Part shown: piece by piece, positions 22,701-31,449 of the stretch | Position numbering within the stretch: position 1 is the first letter of the stretch | How the letters are laid out: each line of letters starts with the position of its first letter | Assembly: GCA_029721515.1 (NCBI GenBank) | Contig: JAQQSB010001447.1 | Span: 46,672-110,671 of the forward strand | Reading direction: 5' to 3' | Origin: Synanceia verrucosa | Taxonomy: Eukaryota; Chordata; Actinopteri; Perciformes; Synanceiidae | DNA: 64,000 nt | Made by a program: the position numbers and the translations under genes | Notes under the pieces: generated by a model | Database searches by the model: none | What the model was told of the DNA's origin: nothing | What the model saw: only the letters and a program-made list of their open reading frames with translations

Positions 22701-24610
22701 TACTGAGATCCTTAGAGACTGAAGATCAGAGTGCAGCTAATGCCGCAAAAGTCAAACTCACAAAAGTGAAATCTTTGCTTGAAGAATCTGAAAATGCCAA
22801 CCTGACTTTGGAACAACTTCTGTCTCTGAGTGAGCTCACCGTTACAGAATATCTTCGATGTCTAGAGTTGACGACCAAATCCAGTGCTGTTGTATATAAG
22901 AGAGATCCAAAAGACGCTTGGGTGAATTGTTACAATCGTCATCTTCTTGAAGGCTGGGATGCTAATTTGGACATTCAGTTCATTCTCAACGCTTACTCCT
23001 GCATCATGTACATCTGCAGCTACATCACTAAAGCCGAGCATGGTTTAAGTGAGTACCTAAAGTCAATGATTGAAAACATGCGTCAGGGAAATGTGAACGA
23101 GAGCGATGAGATGAAACAAATAATGCAGGCGTACTCCAAAAAAAGAGAAGTCAGTGCTCAGGAGTGTGTTGCTCGTGTTTGTGGCCTCCACATGAAAAAA
23201 TGCTCACGCAGCGTCGTGTTTGTTCCAACAGATGACAATGCGCTGAAAATGAGTTACCCTCTCTCAGCTCTAGAGAACAGACCAGCAGACTCTGAGAACG
23301 TGTGGATGAGTGGTTTACCTGACAAGTACAAATGCAGACCTGAAACACCAGAATTTGAGGCAATGTGTTTGGCTGATTTTGCTGCTACTTGTAGGATTGT
23401 CTATGGTGAACAAGCAAAAGGTCCAAATGTTCTTCCTCTTCTGAATGAAATGGGCTTTGTCCAGAGGAGAACCAATGATAAACCTGCTGTCATTAAGTAT
23501 CACCGTTTCTCACAGGAAAAGAACCCTGAGGACTTTTATGGCACTTTGCTGAAACTTTACCTACCTCATCGTGCAGAGTCACAGTTGAAAAGCAGTCATT
23601 TCCCTACCTACCGGTCCTTTCATGATGGTGCTGCTGTTTGGCTACCTGGTTCAGAGCATCCAGAGTCAGTGCTTCAGATTGTGAAACGAAACAGAGAGAA
23701 GTATGAGAAACACAGGAATGACATTGATAATGCTATTGAAGAGTTTGAACAAACCGGTGGCATTAGAGATGAGTGGTCGAATCTGGCTCCAGAATGCGAA
23801 CTGCAGAGATTAGAGTGCATTGAAGAACTTGAAGCGAGACAACCTGACTGTGACAACGTTCAAGAGAATGTACCTGATTTAAACCTTGGTTCAGACTCCA
23901 GACCAGGCTGTGCAGTAACCAGAGAAGTCCCTGAGATTGATCCTACAGTGTTACGGCAAATGTATCAGAACTTGAATCAGAAGCAAGCATCCATGTTTTA
24001 CACTGTGAGAGACTGGTGCTTGAAGCGTGTCTGTGGCTTAAACCCTGATCAGTTCTTCTATTATGTCAATGGTGGTGCAGGAACAGGAAAATCACACCTG
24101 ATCAAATGTATCCATGCAGAGGCAACCAAGATACTGAGCAGACTACCACGTCATGCAGAGGAAGCAGACATATCTAAACCTACTGTCTTGTTGACTGCAT
24201 TCACTGGAACTGCAGCGTTCAACATAAATGGAACTACTTTACATTCTCTGCTTAAACTGCCAAGAAGCCTAAAGCCTCCTTTTCAGGGTCTTGGCAATAA
24301 ACTTGACGAAGTGAGAGCTGAGCTTTCAAACGCTGAAATCCTCATCATTGATGAAATTTCTATGGTTTCAAGGCCTCTGTTTGCCTACGTCGATCACAGA
24401 TTGAAGCAGATCAAAGGAAGTGTAAAACCTTTTGGTGGCATGTCGGTTCTTGCTGTTGGAGATTTCTATCAGTTACCTCCAGTCAGACAGGCTAAACCTC
24501 TGTGTGTCTTTGATCCGTCTCAGCTTGACCTCTGGTGTCAACATTTTAAGATGATCACGCTGACTGAAATCATGCGTCAAAAGATGATGTACCTTTTGCT
24601 GAGATGCTGA
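19625..24610 (+). CDS. Helentron Rep/helicase protein, main open frame (copy A)
   Basis: This 1661-codon frame is the largest in the window. The first 15 or so codons are out-of-frame noise, and genuine sequence begins at LQCLSSDVNYALLIM. In order it holds: the end of the protease-like domain with FFDPHSRRPDG (Asp/His pair); six 18-residue basic repeats (residues 225-332); a Cys/His-rich zinc region (399-464, CTVC to CHTCHDH); an acidic stretch (about 604-640); and a Helitron-like Rep domain. The Rep domain has the metal-binding HIH at 944-946 and YSCIMYICSYITKAE carrying the candidate catalytic tyrosines at 1124, 1129 and 1133. The helicase start follows, with Walker A GGAGTGKS (1483-1490), Walker B LIIDEIS and GDFYQLPPV. 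Rep nicks and joins single strands and the helicase unwinds in rolling-circle transposition. The frame ends because the A run at 24579-24582 has four bases where copy B has five. Confidence 0.85.
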   Translation: MECLQMMELSLTSQTRLQCLSSDVNYALLIMASQCIAVFRDQQGKYGFFDPHSRRPDGLPHGPWGTGTGTAVMFTFTHLSEMIRKIVTVFQILGASPNSPYELMPVTFQSVDKLVDEHVLHVESSDVADHAHVKEQEHHSVPGVAEVEIEMSEMCLPSCSVTESTSCVDMPLDKNELDLSKYSKHTRQKIKRRLKDLEKKQSKNDERNRRQKIKVMAKNRTRRERYAKDESVNKQKKSYEIKRYRQNVECRKRKQSYIIARYQQDSNFQQRQKFYIRNRYSKDTGFKLRQRSRITSSYRLNAHFRQTQKSYVTRRYANDPEFRSKQKQTMRQLMRNKYLGFRVSNSMQCAFDIRRKYRWLNRQNNPRNETQQNQTDDTLIREAVKVFQSEIKKGPTHVCTVCHRALFPNQVKCCNRSTYVKNPVVAKTCLTGEFVHVCNDECHSQLCTVPDERKREWICHTCHDHLRNGRMPSLATANNLQLADIPPELKDLNILERHLVAKCITFAKIIPLPKGQQRAVQGNVVCVPSEVQETVNALPRLRSESQVMRVKLKRRLCFKGHQVFQTVTWSKLVRALLKLKEVHPQYDDVTIRDEAELCDPTLPDEGEDDDADEEDKMDDNDYDAEDLMEIDAFENDALCEAVTDPEIVEQIVDGQSCDDHQPQQQSHDKEQEGDEPNGGIALESCLQPCDVAEEILSFSEGIYSVAPAEGNKPVSFFKTPHLEAMAFPVQFPTGENTLDENRPIRLTPSSYFKTRLSCVDDRFARDSNYLFFAQFVTEIHQATSSMRIQLRKGRPFTRDGRRITNAMLQDREEVERLVRNRYVTRFMTPLRGTPAYWETTKDLFAMIRQLGTPTFFCTFSAAEMRWKEVITVIKAQQGERVNFDELDWSSKCDILRSNPVTTMRMFDKRVEALFRDLLLSPAEPIGKVIDYFYRLEFQHRGSPHIHCLIWVEGAPVFEEDSDQQICDFVDKYITAQLPDPDSEPDLQKKVTEVQMHSKKHSKTCVKHPGASCRFGFPKQPCPQTMILRSLETEDQSAANAAKVKLTKVKSLLEESENANLTLEQLLSLSELTVTEYLRCLELTTKSSAVVYKRDPKDAWVNCYNRHLLEGWDANLDIQFILNAYSCIMYICSYITKAEHGLSEYLKSMIENMRQGNVNESDEMKQIMQAYSKKREVSAQECVARVCGLHMKKCSRSVVFVPTDDNALKMSYPLSALENRPADSENVWMSGLPDKYKCRPETPEFEAMCLADFAATCRIVYGEQAKGPNVLPLLNEMGFVQRRTNDKPAVIKYHRFSQEKNPEDFYGTLLKLYLPHRAESQLKSSHFPTYRSFHDGAAVWLPGSEHPESVLQIVKRNREKYEKHRNDIDNAIEEFEQTGGIRDEWSNLAPECELQRLECIEELEARQPDCDNVQENVPDLNLGSDSRPGCAVTREVPEIDPTVLRQMYQNLNQKQASMFYTVRDWCLKRVCGLNPDQFFYYVNGGAGTGKSHLIKCIHAEATKILSRLPRHAEEADISKPTVLLTAFTGTAAFNINGTTLHSLLKLPRSLKPPFQGLGNKLDEVRAELSNAEILIIDEISMVSRPLFAYVDHRLKQIKGSVKPFGGMSVLAVGDFYQLPPVRQAKPLCVFDPSQLDLWCQHFKMITLTEIMRQKMMYLLLRC
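20297..20620 (+). repeat. Six 18-residue (54-bp) basic repeats in the Helentron protein
   Basis: Each unit starts with RY (once SY) and is rich in K, R, Q, with an aromatic near position 15. Unit starts are RYAKDES, RYRQNVE, RYQQDSN, RYSKDTG, SYRLNAH and RYANDPE, exactly 54 bases apart. They lie between the protease-like domain and the zinc region, and a nucleic-acid-binding role is a reasonable guess. DNA identity between units is low, so the array is old. Copy B has extra, nearly identical units. Confidence 0.8.
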
Positions 24611-26076
24611 ACAGAATCCGTGTCAAAGGAAAGACAGATGACTTGTTGGAGGAAGATAAAGCTCTGCTTTATCAGACAATCACAGATCAGACTCACTGTC
24701 CTAAAGATGTTCTGCATATCTATGCTACCAACAAACAAGTTGATGAGCATAACTCTGCTGTGTTAACTGAGTTTCACTCTGACATTGTGAAAATAAATGC
24801 AGACGACTATCAGAAAGACCCCAGAACTGGCAGAATGGAAAGAAAGGCCGTACCTTATCAAGGCACTAAAAAAGAACTACCTGACTACATAAATGTTGCA
24901 CTTGGTGCTCGTGTGATGATAACCAGAAACATTGATGTTCAGGCTGGCCTTTGTAATGGAACGTTTGCTCTGATTTCACAGATTGTGACTGATGTTGGTG
25001 GTCCACATGTGTGTAAACTTGGTTTGCAACTTGTCAGTGGAAATAATACTGGTGCAGCCAATAATGTTGTGTTCATAAAAAGAGAGGAAGAGAATCTGAA
25101 GCAGAAAGGAGTGGTTCGCAGACAGTTTCCATTAAAACTGGCATTCGCTTGTACGATCCATAAAGTTCAAGGTATGACAGCTTCTTCTGCTGTTGTATCA
25201 CTGAAAGGCATCTTTGAGCATGGCATGGCTTATGTAGCTCTCAGCAGAGTAACTTCTCTAAGTGGTCTACATATTCTGGATTTTGATGAGAAAAAGATAC
25301 ACGCTAACCCAGAGATCAAAGTGGCTCTTGGTAGTATGGCAGAAGTTTCATTGCAGGATGTTATGCCTCTTTTTCATCTCCCATTAGAAGCATTTGACAG
25401 ACCAGATACTCTGACTGTTGTCCATCATAACACAGAAGGACTACCAGCTCATATCTCTGACCTTAAAAGTCACCATGAGCTTCCTCTGGCAGACATCTTG
25501 TGTCTAACTGAAACTCATCTTGTGGGATCTTTTGTATCTGAAAGTCTTCAGTTAGACGGTTACAAGTTGTTTCATCGAAACAGAAACGTGTCCTATACTA
25601 ACAACCCTAACATGGCCAACAAAAGCGGTGGTGGAATTGCGATCTATGTGAAAAACCACATCAAAGTACAAGAGAAGCGTTACATCCAGAACGCTACTGA
25701 CATTGAGTTTACTGTTGTTAAACTTGAAGCACCATTCAAAGGTGTCATTGCAGCAGTTTACAGACCTCCAAGCTACAGTGTTCAGTCTTTCTTGTCCAAT
25801 CTGGAAAACTTGTTAGATGCGCTGGAAATACTGGATCAACATCCAATCTTAGTTTGTGGAGATTTTAATGAAGATCTGTTGTCTGGAACAAACAAGCCAA
25901 TACTGGCACTGTTTGAGTCTAAAGGTTACGGCCAAGTGATCAGTTCATCTACCACAGAGAAAAATACACTGTTGGACCCTGTTTTCATCTCAAGGCCACA
26001 GTGCTGTTTGTATTCAGGAGTACTAAAAACTTACTACAGCTATCATAATCCTGTCTACTGTGTAGTGAACTTTTAA
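24604..26076 (+). CDS. Helentron helicase C-terminus plus AP-endonuclease-like domain (copy A)
   Basis: This frame continues the main protein after the 1-bp shift at about 24580; the ATG at 24604 is internal, not a true start. Residues to about 230 complete the Pif1/RecD-type helicase (ALGARVMITRN, ACTIHKVQGMT near 180, VALSRVTS near 211). From about 270 an endonuclease/exonuclease/phosphatase fold follows: HHNTEGL (Asn 276), LTETHL (Glu 303), GDFNED (Asp 420, Asn 422) and LDPVFIS (Asp 458). The family's final Ser-Asp-His is replaced by SYH (Tyr 480, His 481). The Asp normally there is needed for catalysis in APE1-like enzymes, so this domain may be inactive. The endonuclease at the protein's end is what separates Helentrons from ordinary Helitrons. 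The stop at 26074-26076 is shared with copy B. Confidence 0.85.
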   Translation: MLNRIRVKGKTDDLLEEDKALLYQTITDQTHCPKDVLHIYATNKQVDEHNSAVLTEFHSDIVKINADDYQKDPRTGRMERKAVPYQGTKKELPDYINVALGARVMITRNIDVQAGLCNGTFALISQIVTDVGGPHVCKLGLQLVSGNNTGAANNVVFIKREEENLKQKGVVRRQFPLKLAFACTIHKVQGMTASSAVVSLKGIFEHGMAYVALSRVTSLSGLHILDFDEKKIHANPEIKVALGSMAEVSLQDVMPLFHLPLEAFDRPDTLTVVHHNTEGLPAHISDLKSHHELPLADILCLTETHLVGSFVSESLQLDGYKLFHRNRNVSYTNNPNMANKSGGGIAIYVKNHIKVQEKRYIQNATDIEFTVVKLEAPFKGVIAAVYRPPSYSVQSFLSNLENLLDALEILDQHPILVCGDFNEDLLSGTNKPILALFESKGYGQVISSSTTEKNTLLDPVFISRPQCCLYSGVLKTYYSYHNPVYCVVNF

Positions 26077-26133
26077 GTCTTGTCAGCAAACCATAACTGT
26101 TGTAAAATTCAGAAGTCTAAATCCTTTACAGTA

Positions 26134-26191
26134 ATGATGGGGGGGGTCGTCCTTTGAAGGGAGGGTGGGATGGAGGGACGATCCCCCCGAC
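26134..26191. repeat. Short GC-rich inverted repeat, copy A
   Basis: GGGGGGTCGTCC near 26138 and GGACGATCCCCCC near 26175 can pair around a short G-rich loop. It sits directly upstream of the poly(A) signal. A longer-looped relative occurs at 26655-26756. Confidence 0.55.
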
Positions 26192-26197
26192 AATAAA
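26192..26197 (+). terminator. Poly(A) signal after copy A coding region
   Basis: AATAAA lies 116 bases past the stop codon and just after the short inverted repeat ending GGACGATCCCCCC. Copy B has the same hexamer at 42060-42065. Confidence 0.5.
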
Positions 26198-26276
26198 GTA
26201 GATGTCCGTTGTTTGCAGATATGATGAAAAATGGGAGATTTTTATCTTCCATTTTATTCAGTGGCAAATACTTTGA

Positions 26277-26445
26277 GAGAGAGCATTGTTTTGTACAGAG
26301 CATTATATTTCCAGAGCATTGTTTTTACAGAGAATTATATTTCCAGAGCATTGTTTTGTACAGAGCATTATATTTCCAGAGCATTGTTTTTACAGAGAAT
26401 TATATTTCCAGAGCATTGTTTTTACAGAGAATTATATTTATTTTA
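26277..26445 (+). repeat. AGAGCATT minisatellite 1, copy A
   Basis: Alternating modules CAGAGCATTGTTTT and CAGAGCATTATATTTC or GAGAATTATATTTC repeat eight or so times. The corresponding stretch in copy B (42147-42240) is shorter, so this tract changes length quickly. It is non-coding. Confidence 0.75.
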
Positions 26446-26860
26446 AATTCACAACAAATTTAGTTGCTCTAATTATAAAATGTCAACCAGTTGAGCTGGG
26501 CCTAGGTACACAAGTGACAAGTGACATGAAGCAATGTAGTGTTTATTTCCTCTGGTCATTGAAAACGTAAACAGGCTGATCACTGTCCATGTGTTTTTCT
26601 AACAGATTCTCTACTTTGTGTCAACAAACACTTTTAAAGGCCAACATATATAATGGGGGGGATCGTCCTTTGCAGCCAGGCTATAACATCTGGTCCTGGC
26701 TGCTCCAGCCTCTCAGAGGCTGGCAGGGATGGAGGGACGATCCCTCCGACAAAAACTAGATGTCCGTCGTTTACAGATAGGATGAAAAATGGGAGATTTT
26801 ATCTTCCATTTTATTGAGTGGCAAATACTTTGTGAGGAACTAAGAATTTTACAGAGCATT
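26446..26860. other. Non-coding spacer with a larger inverted repeat, copy A
   Basis: It holds GTTGAGCTGGGCCTAGG, a TTTATTTCCTCTGGTCATTG block that recurs in modified form near 27115, and an inverted repeat. The repeat is GGGGGGATCGTCCTTTG near 26656 facing GAGGGACGATCCCTCC near 26733, with an inner TCCAGCCTCTCAGAGGCTGG stem. The two spacer halves (26221-26640 and 26770-27200) are themselves diverged duplicates. Confidence 0.6.
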
Positions 26861-27030
26861 ATATGTACAGAGCATTATATTTACAGAACATTATATGTAC
26901 AGAGCATTATATTTACAGAACATTATATGTACAGAACATTATATTTACAGAACATTATATTTACAGAGCATTATATTTACAGAGCATTGTTTTGTACAGA
27001 GTGTTATATTTTCAGAGCATTATGTTTATG
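26853..27030 (+). repeat. 16-bp minisatellite 2 (TACAGAGCATTATATT), copy A
   Basis: Roughly ten copies of a 16-bp unit alternate between TACAGAGCATTATATG and TACAGAACATTATATT. In copy B (42653-42890) the tract is longer. Because 16 is not a multiple of three, open frames appear in several phases and mean nothing. Confidence 0.8.
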
Positions 27031-27199
27031 TTAAATTCACAACAAATTAAATTACTCTTAGTTGAGCTGGGCCCAGGCACACAAGTGGTAAGTAACATGA
27101 AGCAATGTACTGTTTATTTCCTCTGTTCATTGAGGAGGTAAACATGCTGATCACTGTCTATGTGTTTGTCTAACTGTTTCTTTTCTCTATGTGAGCAAA

Positions 27200-28600
27200 C
27201 ACCTTTAAAGGCCAACAGGTCCAGCAGCACAGTTCCTCACTGCTGGACTCAAAGATCCATGTGCCTGGGCCACGTGGAGACGCCACACCGAGAGGCCTCT
27301 GCTTCAAACCGCCTGCTTCTATGCCTGGTATCTACTGTTTAATTATTTCAATGCTGCAAGTGACTTCCAGTGATACACTCCATTCTGACCAGTTCATGTC
27401 ATCTCTGCCTTCCTCTGCTCTGTCAGAGTTCCTACTGAAAGGTGAAGGCACATCCATGTGACTGAAGCGAGGCCATGCTGACAGAGGGGAGCCTGGACAA
27501 CAGGACAACCAGACAGCGGTGTGGACCTGGAGCTGGACCCAGTCATTCTGTAAGTGAACTTTACAATCTATACTTTATGCATAGCTGAAATAATAACACA
27601 TGTGCACTTGTACTGACTGTCAGGAAGGACACCTGTCATAACCTTTGTTTTGTGTGTTCTAGTGCCTTCCATCCCTGGCAATCAGAGATGAAAGGGGACT
27701 CCAGCAGCACTGGGACTCTACGTCTCCACTGAACAAATCTCTGGACCTGGACCTGGTATGGGACTGTGTTTTTCTCTGTCAGACCACCTTAGTGGTTCAG
27801 CATGACTCTTTAAACTGTCAATAAACAGAAAACATGTTCACACAGCAAACTATTGTGGAAGGATGTCCATCTGCATCACTGCTGTTACAATTCTGTCTCC
27901 TGTCCTCATCACAGAACTAGAACCATGTGGACCAGAACCACGAGGACCACAGGACTGCAGGACCTGAACCATGTGGACCAGAACCACGTGGACCACAGGA
28001 CCAGAGCATCAGAGGCAGAGCAGCTGTGTGATTCTTCAGCTGGACTCAAACTAACTGTAAGTAGCTTGACTTCAGATGGTTACAGGGTGACACAGTGTGT
28101 AATATTTACTGTTTACAACATTTGAACTGGAGCAAAACAAAAGGGATGGAAATAAAACACTAACATGTTATGTGTTAGTGAGTGATTGTTGTTTATTATC
28201 CAGTGTTGTTTCGCTTTGTTATGACACCTGTCATCTTGTTTACAGGAAAGCCTGGCTTCAGACAGTCTTCAGCACCACAGAGAGTTCAACTCAACCCAGC
28301 TGCTTCCTGTTTGCTCCTGTTGGGATTCACTGAATGAAATGGCAGCAATCTTTCCTGTGGTGGAGACAGGATCTTCTCCTGAACTTTACAAAGACTGCAT
28401 GCTCAGCCGTCCTGGTAGGGGATCCCTCTTAGACCTTGGCCTACCTAAAGGTTTCTCCCTTTTTTCCTCAAGGAGGTTTCGTGGGAGTTTTTCCTGACAT
28501 GCTTTGAGGGTCTAAGGCTGATGATGCTTGATACTGAAGATTTGAAGCTTCACCTGTTCTCTGCAATTAAATGATTACAATAAAGCAACATTGCCTGTCT
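27200..28600 (+). ncRNA. Exon-like non-coding gene inside Helentron A
   Basis: Exon-like blocks with good splice signals follow one another: a block ending at 27549 (then GTAAGTG); 27663-27755 (acceptor TTCTAG, donor GTATGG); 27915-28056 (acceptor CATCACAG, donor GTAAGTAG); and 28246 to about 28600 (acceptor TTTACAG, AATAAA at 28579-28584). The blocks have no shared long frame. The last one contains CTTAGACCTTGGCCTACC and CAAGGAGGTTTCGTGGGAG, a stretch I associate with repeated 3' exons in teleost transcripts. All signals are conserved in copy B. It could be a captured host lncRNA or 3' exon set, or a normal part of the element. Transcription is not shown. Confidence 0.4.
27920..28010 (+). 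repeat. 46-bp tandem duplication in an exon-like block
   Basis: GAACCATGTGGACCAGAACC starts at 27920 and again at 27966, giving nearly two copies of a 46-bp unit. Copy B has the same duplication. It explains a short open frame here that I do not regard as coding. Confidence 0.75.
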
Positions 28601-29115
28601 GATCTATCTGGAAGGGAACTGCTTATGGTAATAATTGTTTGGATAATAACACTTTAATTGAAGCAGCTCACCTTGGATATTTATATACATGTGTATTAGT
28701 TTGTAAAATGAGTTAAAGGTTCATGATTTTTAGTGCTGAGATTTCTTACTGTAGATTAGCTGATGAGGCTGCTGTAAATGTATTAAGAGAGAAGCCACAG
28801 TAAAGATGCTGCACGACAGTGAATCAGTGAAGAAGAAGACAACGAAGACAGAAGAGGAGGACAAATGAGAGGTAAGGTAAGGTCTGTAAGCACAACACTT
28901 AGCAGGAATTTCTGTTAAACTATGGTGACATGATGAGGCCTTTGAGGTCAAAGCAGGAACACACACATAGGGGTTTTAACAAGTACTGCCTACTTCAAAT
29001 AGAAACTTTATTAAAACCAAAATATTACATAGTTTGGGTTCATTCAACTTTTTAATGCTCTTCAAACTAATTATAAATTCATATATTTTCAACATTCAAC
29101 TTTAAATTCACATTC
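28601..29115. other. Right border of coding core A
   Basis: No gene is seen. It contains a purine-rich GAAGAAGAAGACAACGAAG stretch ending GAGAGGTAAGGTAAGG near 28880, possibly another donor-like site. A gradual return to minisatellite-like CATTCAACTTT sequence follows after about 29,040. The same border occurs in copy B at 44,460-44,970. Confidence 0.55.
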
Positions 29116-29129
29116 ATGAATTATACAAT

Positions 29130-29494
29130 CATAATTTTTCAACATTCATTCTACTTAACCTTCATATTACTACATTCAACCCAGCATTCAGCAGTTTGGC
29201 TCAGGCTTTTATTTTCAAAATTTCTATTCATACAATTCATTCTCATTCAAACATTCAACCCAGCATTCAGCAGTTTGGCTTCAGCTTTTATTTTCAAAAT
29301 TTCAATTCATACAATTCATTCTCATTCATACATTCAACCCAGCATTCAGCAGTTTGGCTTCAGCTTTTATTTTCAAAATTTCAATTCATACAATTCATTC
29401 TCATTCAAACATTCAACCCAGCATTAGCATTCAGCAGCGTAGCTTCAGCTGCGGGCATTCACACCCGCAATTGCTTCAGCAATTGCTCTTCTAG
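29130..29494 (+). repeat. 3' terminal region of Helentron A
   Basis: Three clean 79-bp minisatellite copies (TTCAAAA at about 29214, 29293 and 29372) lead to the 3' inverted repeat GGGCATTCACACC (29453-29465). The hairpin GCAATTGC-TTCA-GCAATTGC (29467-29486), TCTT and CTAG (29491-29494) follow. A hairpin followed within a few bases by CTRR and then T is the Helitron 3' end. The short units share this region. Confidence 0.75.
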
Positions 29495-29496
29495 TT

Positions 29497-29605
29497 GGTG
29501 TGAATGCCCCAAGGCATTCACACCTATGTTCTCCTACCTTTATTATTATTGGTGTGAATGCCCCAAGGCATTCACACCTATGTTCTCCTACCTTTATTAT
29601 TATTA
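29497..29605 (+). repeat. Tandem duplicate of the class B 5' hairpin
   Basis: The 54-bp module holds GGTGTGAATGCC-CCAA-GGCATTCACACC plus TATGTTCTCCTACCTTTATT. It occurs twice in a row (starts 29497 and 29551), followed by a long TTATTATT tract. All other class B units have one. Confidence 0.85.
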
Positions 29606-31449
29606 TTATTATTATTTTTCTTCCGCTCACTTTTTCGCCGCGCTTCTTCTCCCACAGTTTTCAAGCTAGAAACTTCAAACCAACTTAAAAAAGTGCGGCT
29701 TCATCGGGAATGGTGTGCTTGTATTTTTCATTTTGATAACTTTCATAATTTCCGAGTTATTAACCATAATTCATCAAAATTTTCCCATTGAAAATGAATG
29801 GGGAGAGCTTCAAACTTCAAAAATTTTCAACCTCGAACAAACCTTCATAACTCCTTCATACTTTCACTTAGAAACTTCATTCCACTTTCAAAACGCAGTA
29901 AATTTCCCTGGCGACATATTCACAAATCATTGTCAATTCAAAAATGTACGGTTCATTCACAATTTCGACTTATGTCAGACCATGAAATCTTCAAAAATCT
30001 GCCTTTAACATGGGTGTCTATTGCGTGCACTAGAGTGGGAGAACTACACACCTAGAGTGGAGAGCAGTGTCTGAAGCGTCTGAAAAAAATATTTTTAAAT
30101 CGCGATTGTGAGGGCTACGTACATCCCACGGACATAATTTTTACATCAAAACGTTGGAAATCTTGTCCCGATCGTAGCGATGTGTCTCTCGTGTCTGTGA
30201 GGTTTATAGTTTTGGCTCCAGACCCTTAATTAGGGCGGCACCTCCAGAAATCCCTCCATAGACTGCAATGTTAATTTTCAGAGGAAAAGGCGTGAGGAAG
30301 CAGAGAAACCTCTTGTGTTTAACCTGCCGCTGTCAGCCTTCTGAGTGGGCTAGAGACATGAAATTTACACCGCTGCGACCCTCGCGAGCTCCTGCTGCCT
30401 ACGGTCCAAACCCCAAAGCTGTACTCCTCACGGTTTTGGAGTTATTTAGAGGAGTTCAGCAGGGTCTGACTCAGTTCAAATGAATGGCAGCCTAAGGGGG
30501 CAGAAGGAGACAGAGGATGGTGCAGGGAGAGGGAGTGAGAAGGGAGGGGCCGTCTCCATGGAAACGGCCCAGCTCTGTGTGTGGCACCTGGGCTGCAGTG
30601 GGCATGCCTGTGATACAGGCTTCTGATTGGTCAATGCTAATTACATACAGAGTGGATGCCATTGTCAATCACTCACACACAGACAGACCAGGGGCATGTC
30701 TAGACTTTTAAAGGGGGCCGGGCCCAAGGGGGCCCAAGTCATGCAGGGGTGGCCAGCAGAATTAGGTCAAACTCCAGAGGGGTAACTGTTTCCTCACAGG
30801 AAGCTGTGTCTATGACTGTCCTTTCAAAATAAAAGTCCCGAATTCTGATTGAGTCTTCACAGGAAACAAAGTCAGGCACGCACGTAGTGCGTGCTTCGGT
30901 GTGTTTGATTGCAACATGGATCTCGAACAGGCACACATTTAACATTCAACTTTTGAATAAAATTCAAACATTTTCACCATTCAGCTTTTAGATTCAAATT
31001 CATGAATTATACATTCATAATTTTTCAACATTCATTCTACTTAACCGTCATACTACTACATTCAACCCAGCATTCAGCAGTTTGGCTTCAGCTTTTATTT
31101 TCAAAATTTCTATTCATACAATTCATTCTCATTCAAACATTCAACCCAGCATTCAGCAGTTTGGCTTCAGCTTTTATTTTCAAAATTTCTATTCATACAA
31201 TTCATTCTCATTCAAACATTCAACCCAGCATTCAGCAGTTTGGCTTAGGCTTTTATTTTCAAAATTTCAATTCATACAATTCATTCTCATTCAAACATTC
31301 AACCCAGCATTCAGCAGTTTGGCTTAGGCTTTTATTTTCAAATTTCTATTCATACAGTTCATTCTCATTCAAAAATTCACCCCAGCATTCAGTAGTTTGG
31401 CTTAGGCTTTTATTTTCAAATTTCTATTCATACAGTTAATTCTCATTCA

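Larger units (their letters stand above)
14918..29494 (+). mobile_element. Full-length Helentron, copy A (14.6 kb unit)
   Basis: The unit starts directly at TTATTATTATTCTTCCCC, lacking the class B 5' hairpin that normally precedes this tract. To about 16,380 it resembles the short units, including two GCACGCAC modules at 16196 and 16251. A 12.7-kb core follows: AT-rich flank, promoter-like zone, intron-like stretch, leader, Rep/helicase/endonuclease coding region, and a non-coding 3' region. From about 29,130 the short-unit sequence resumes with three minisatellite copies, the 3' inverted repeat (29453-29465), the hairpin (29467-29486) and CTAG (29491-29494). Coding strand and 3' hairpin have the orientation expected for a Helitron. 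Element limits are inferred from the array junctions. Confidence 0.75.

Noticed and set aside
24604..26076. A separate endonuclease gene or a LINE-type retrotransposon suggested by the endonuclease domain
   Set aside because: There is no reverse transcriptase, and the frame starts inside the helicase and is continuous with it in copy B (apart from that copy's own indels). The endonuclease is the C-terminus of the Helentron protein.
27853..28125. A 90-codon frame in the exon-like region (also 43725-43997)
   Set aside because: It crosses a proposed acceptor and donor, is built on a 46-bp tandem duplication and shows no domain. Identity between the copies only reflects their recent common origin.
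14918..29494. Classical Helitron (Helitron1) with 5' TC
   Set aside because: No unit begins with TC after the preceding CTRR, and the protein has a C-terminal endonuclease and subterminal inverted repeats, which point to the Helentron branch.
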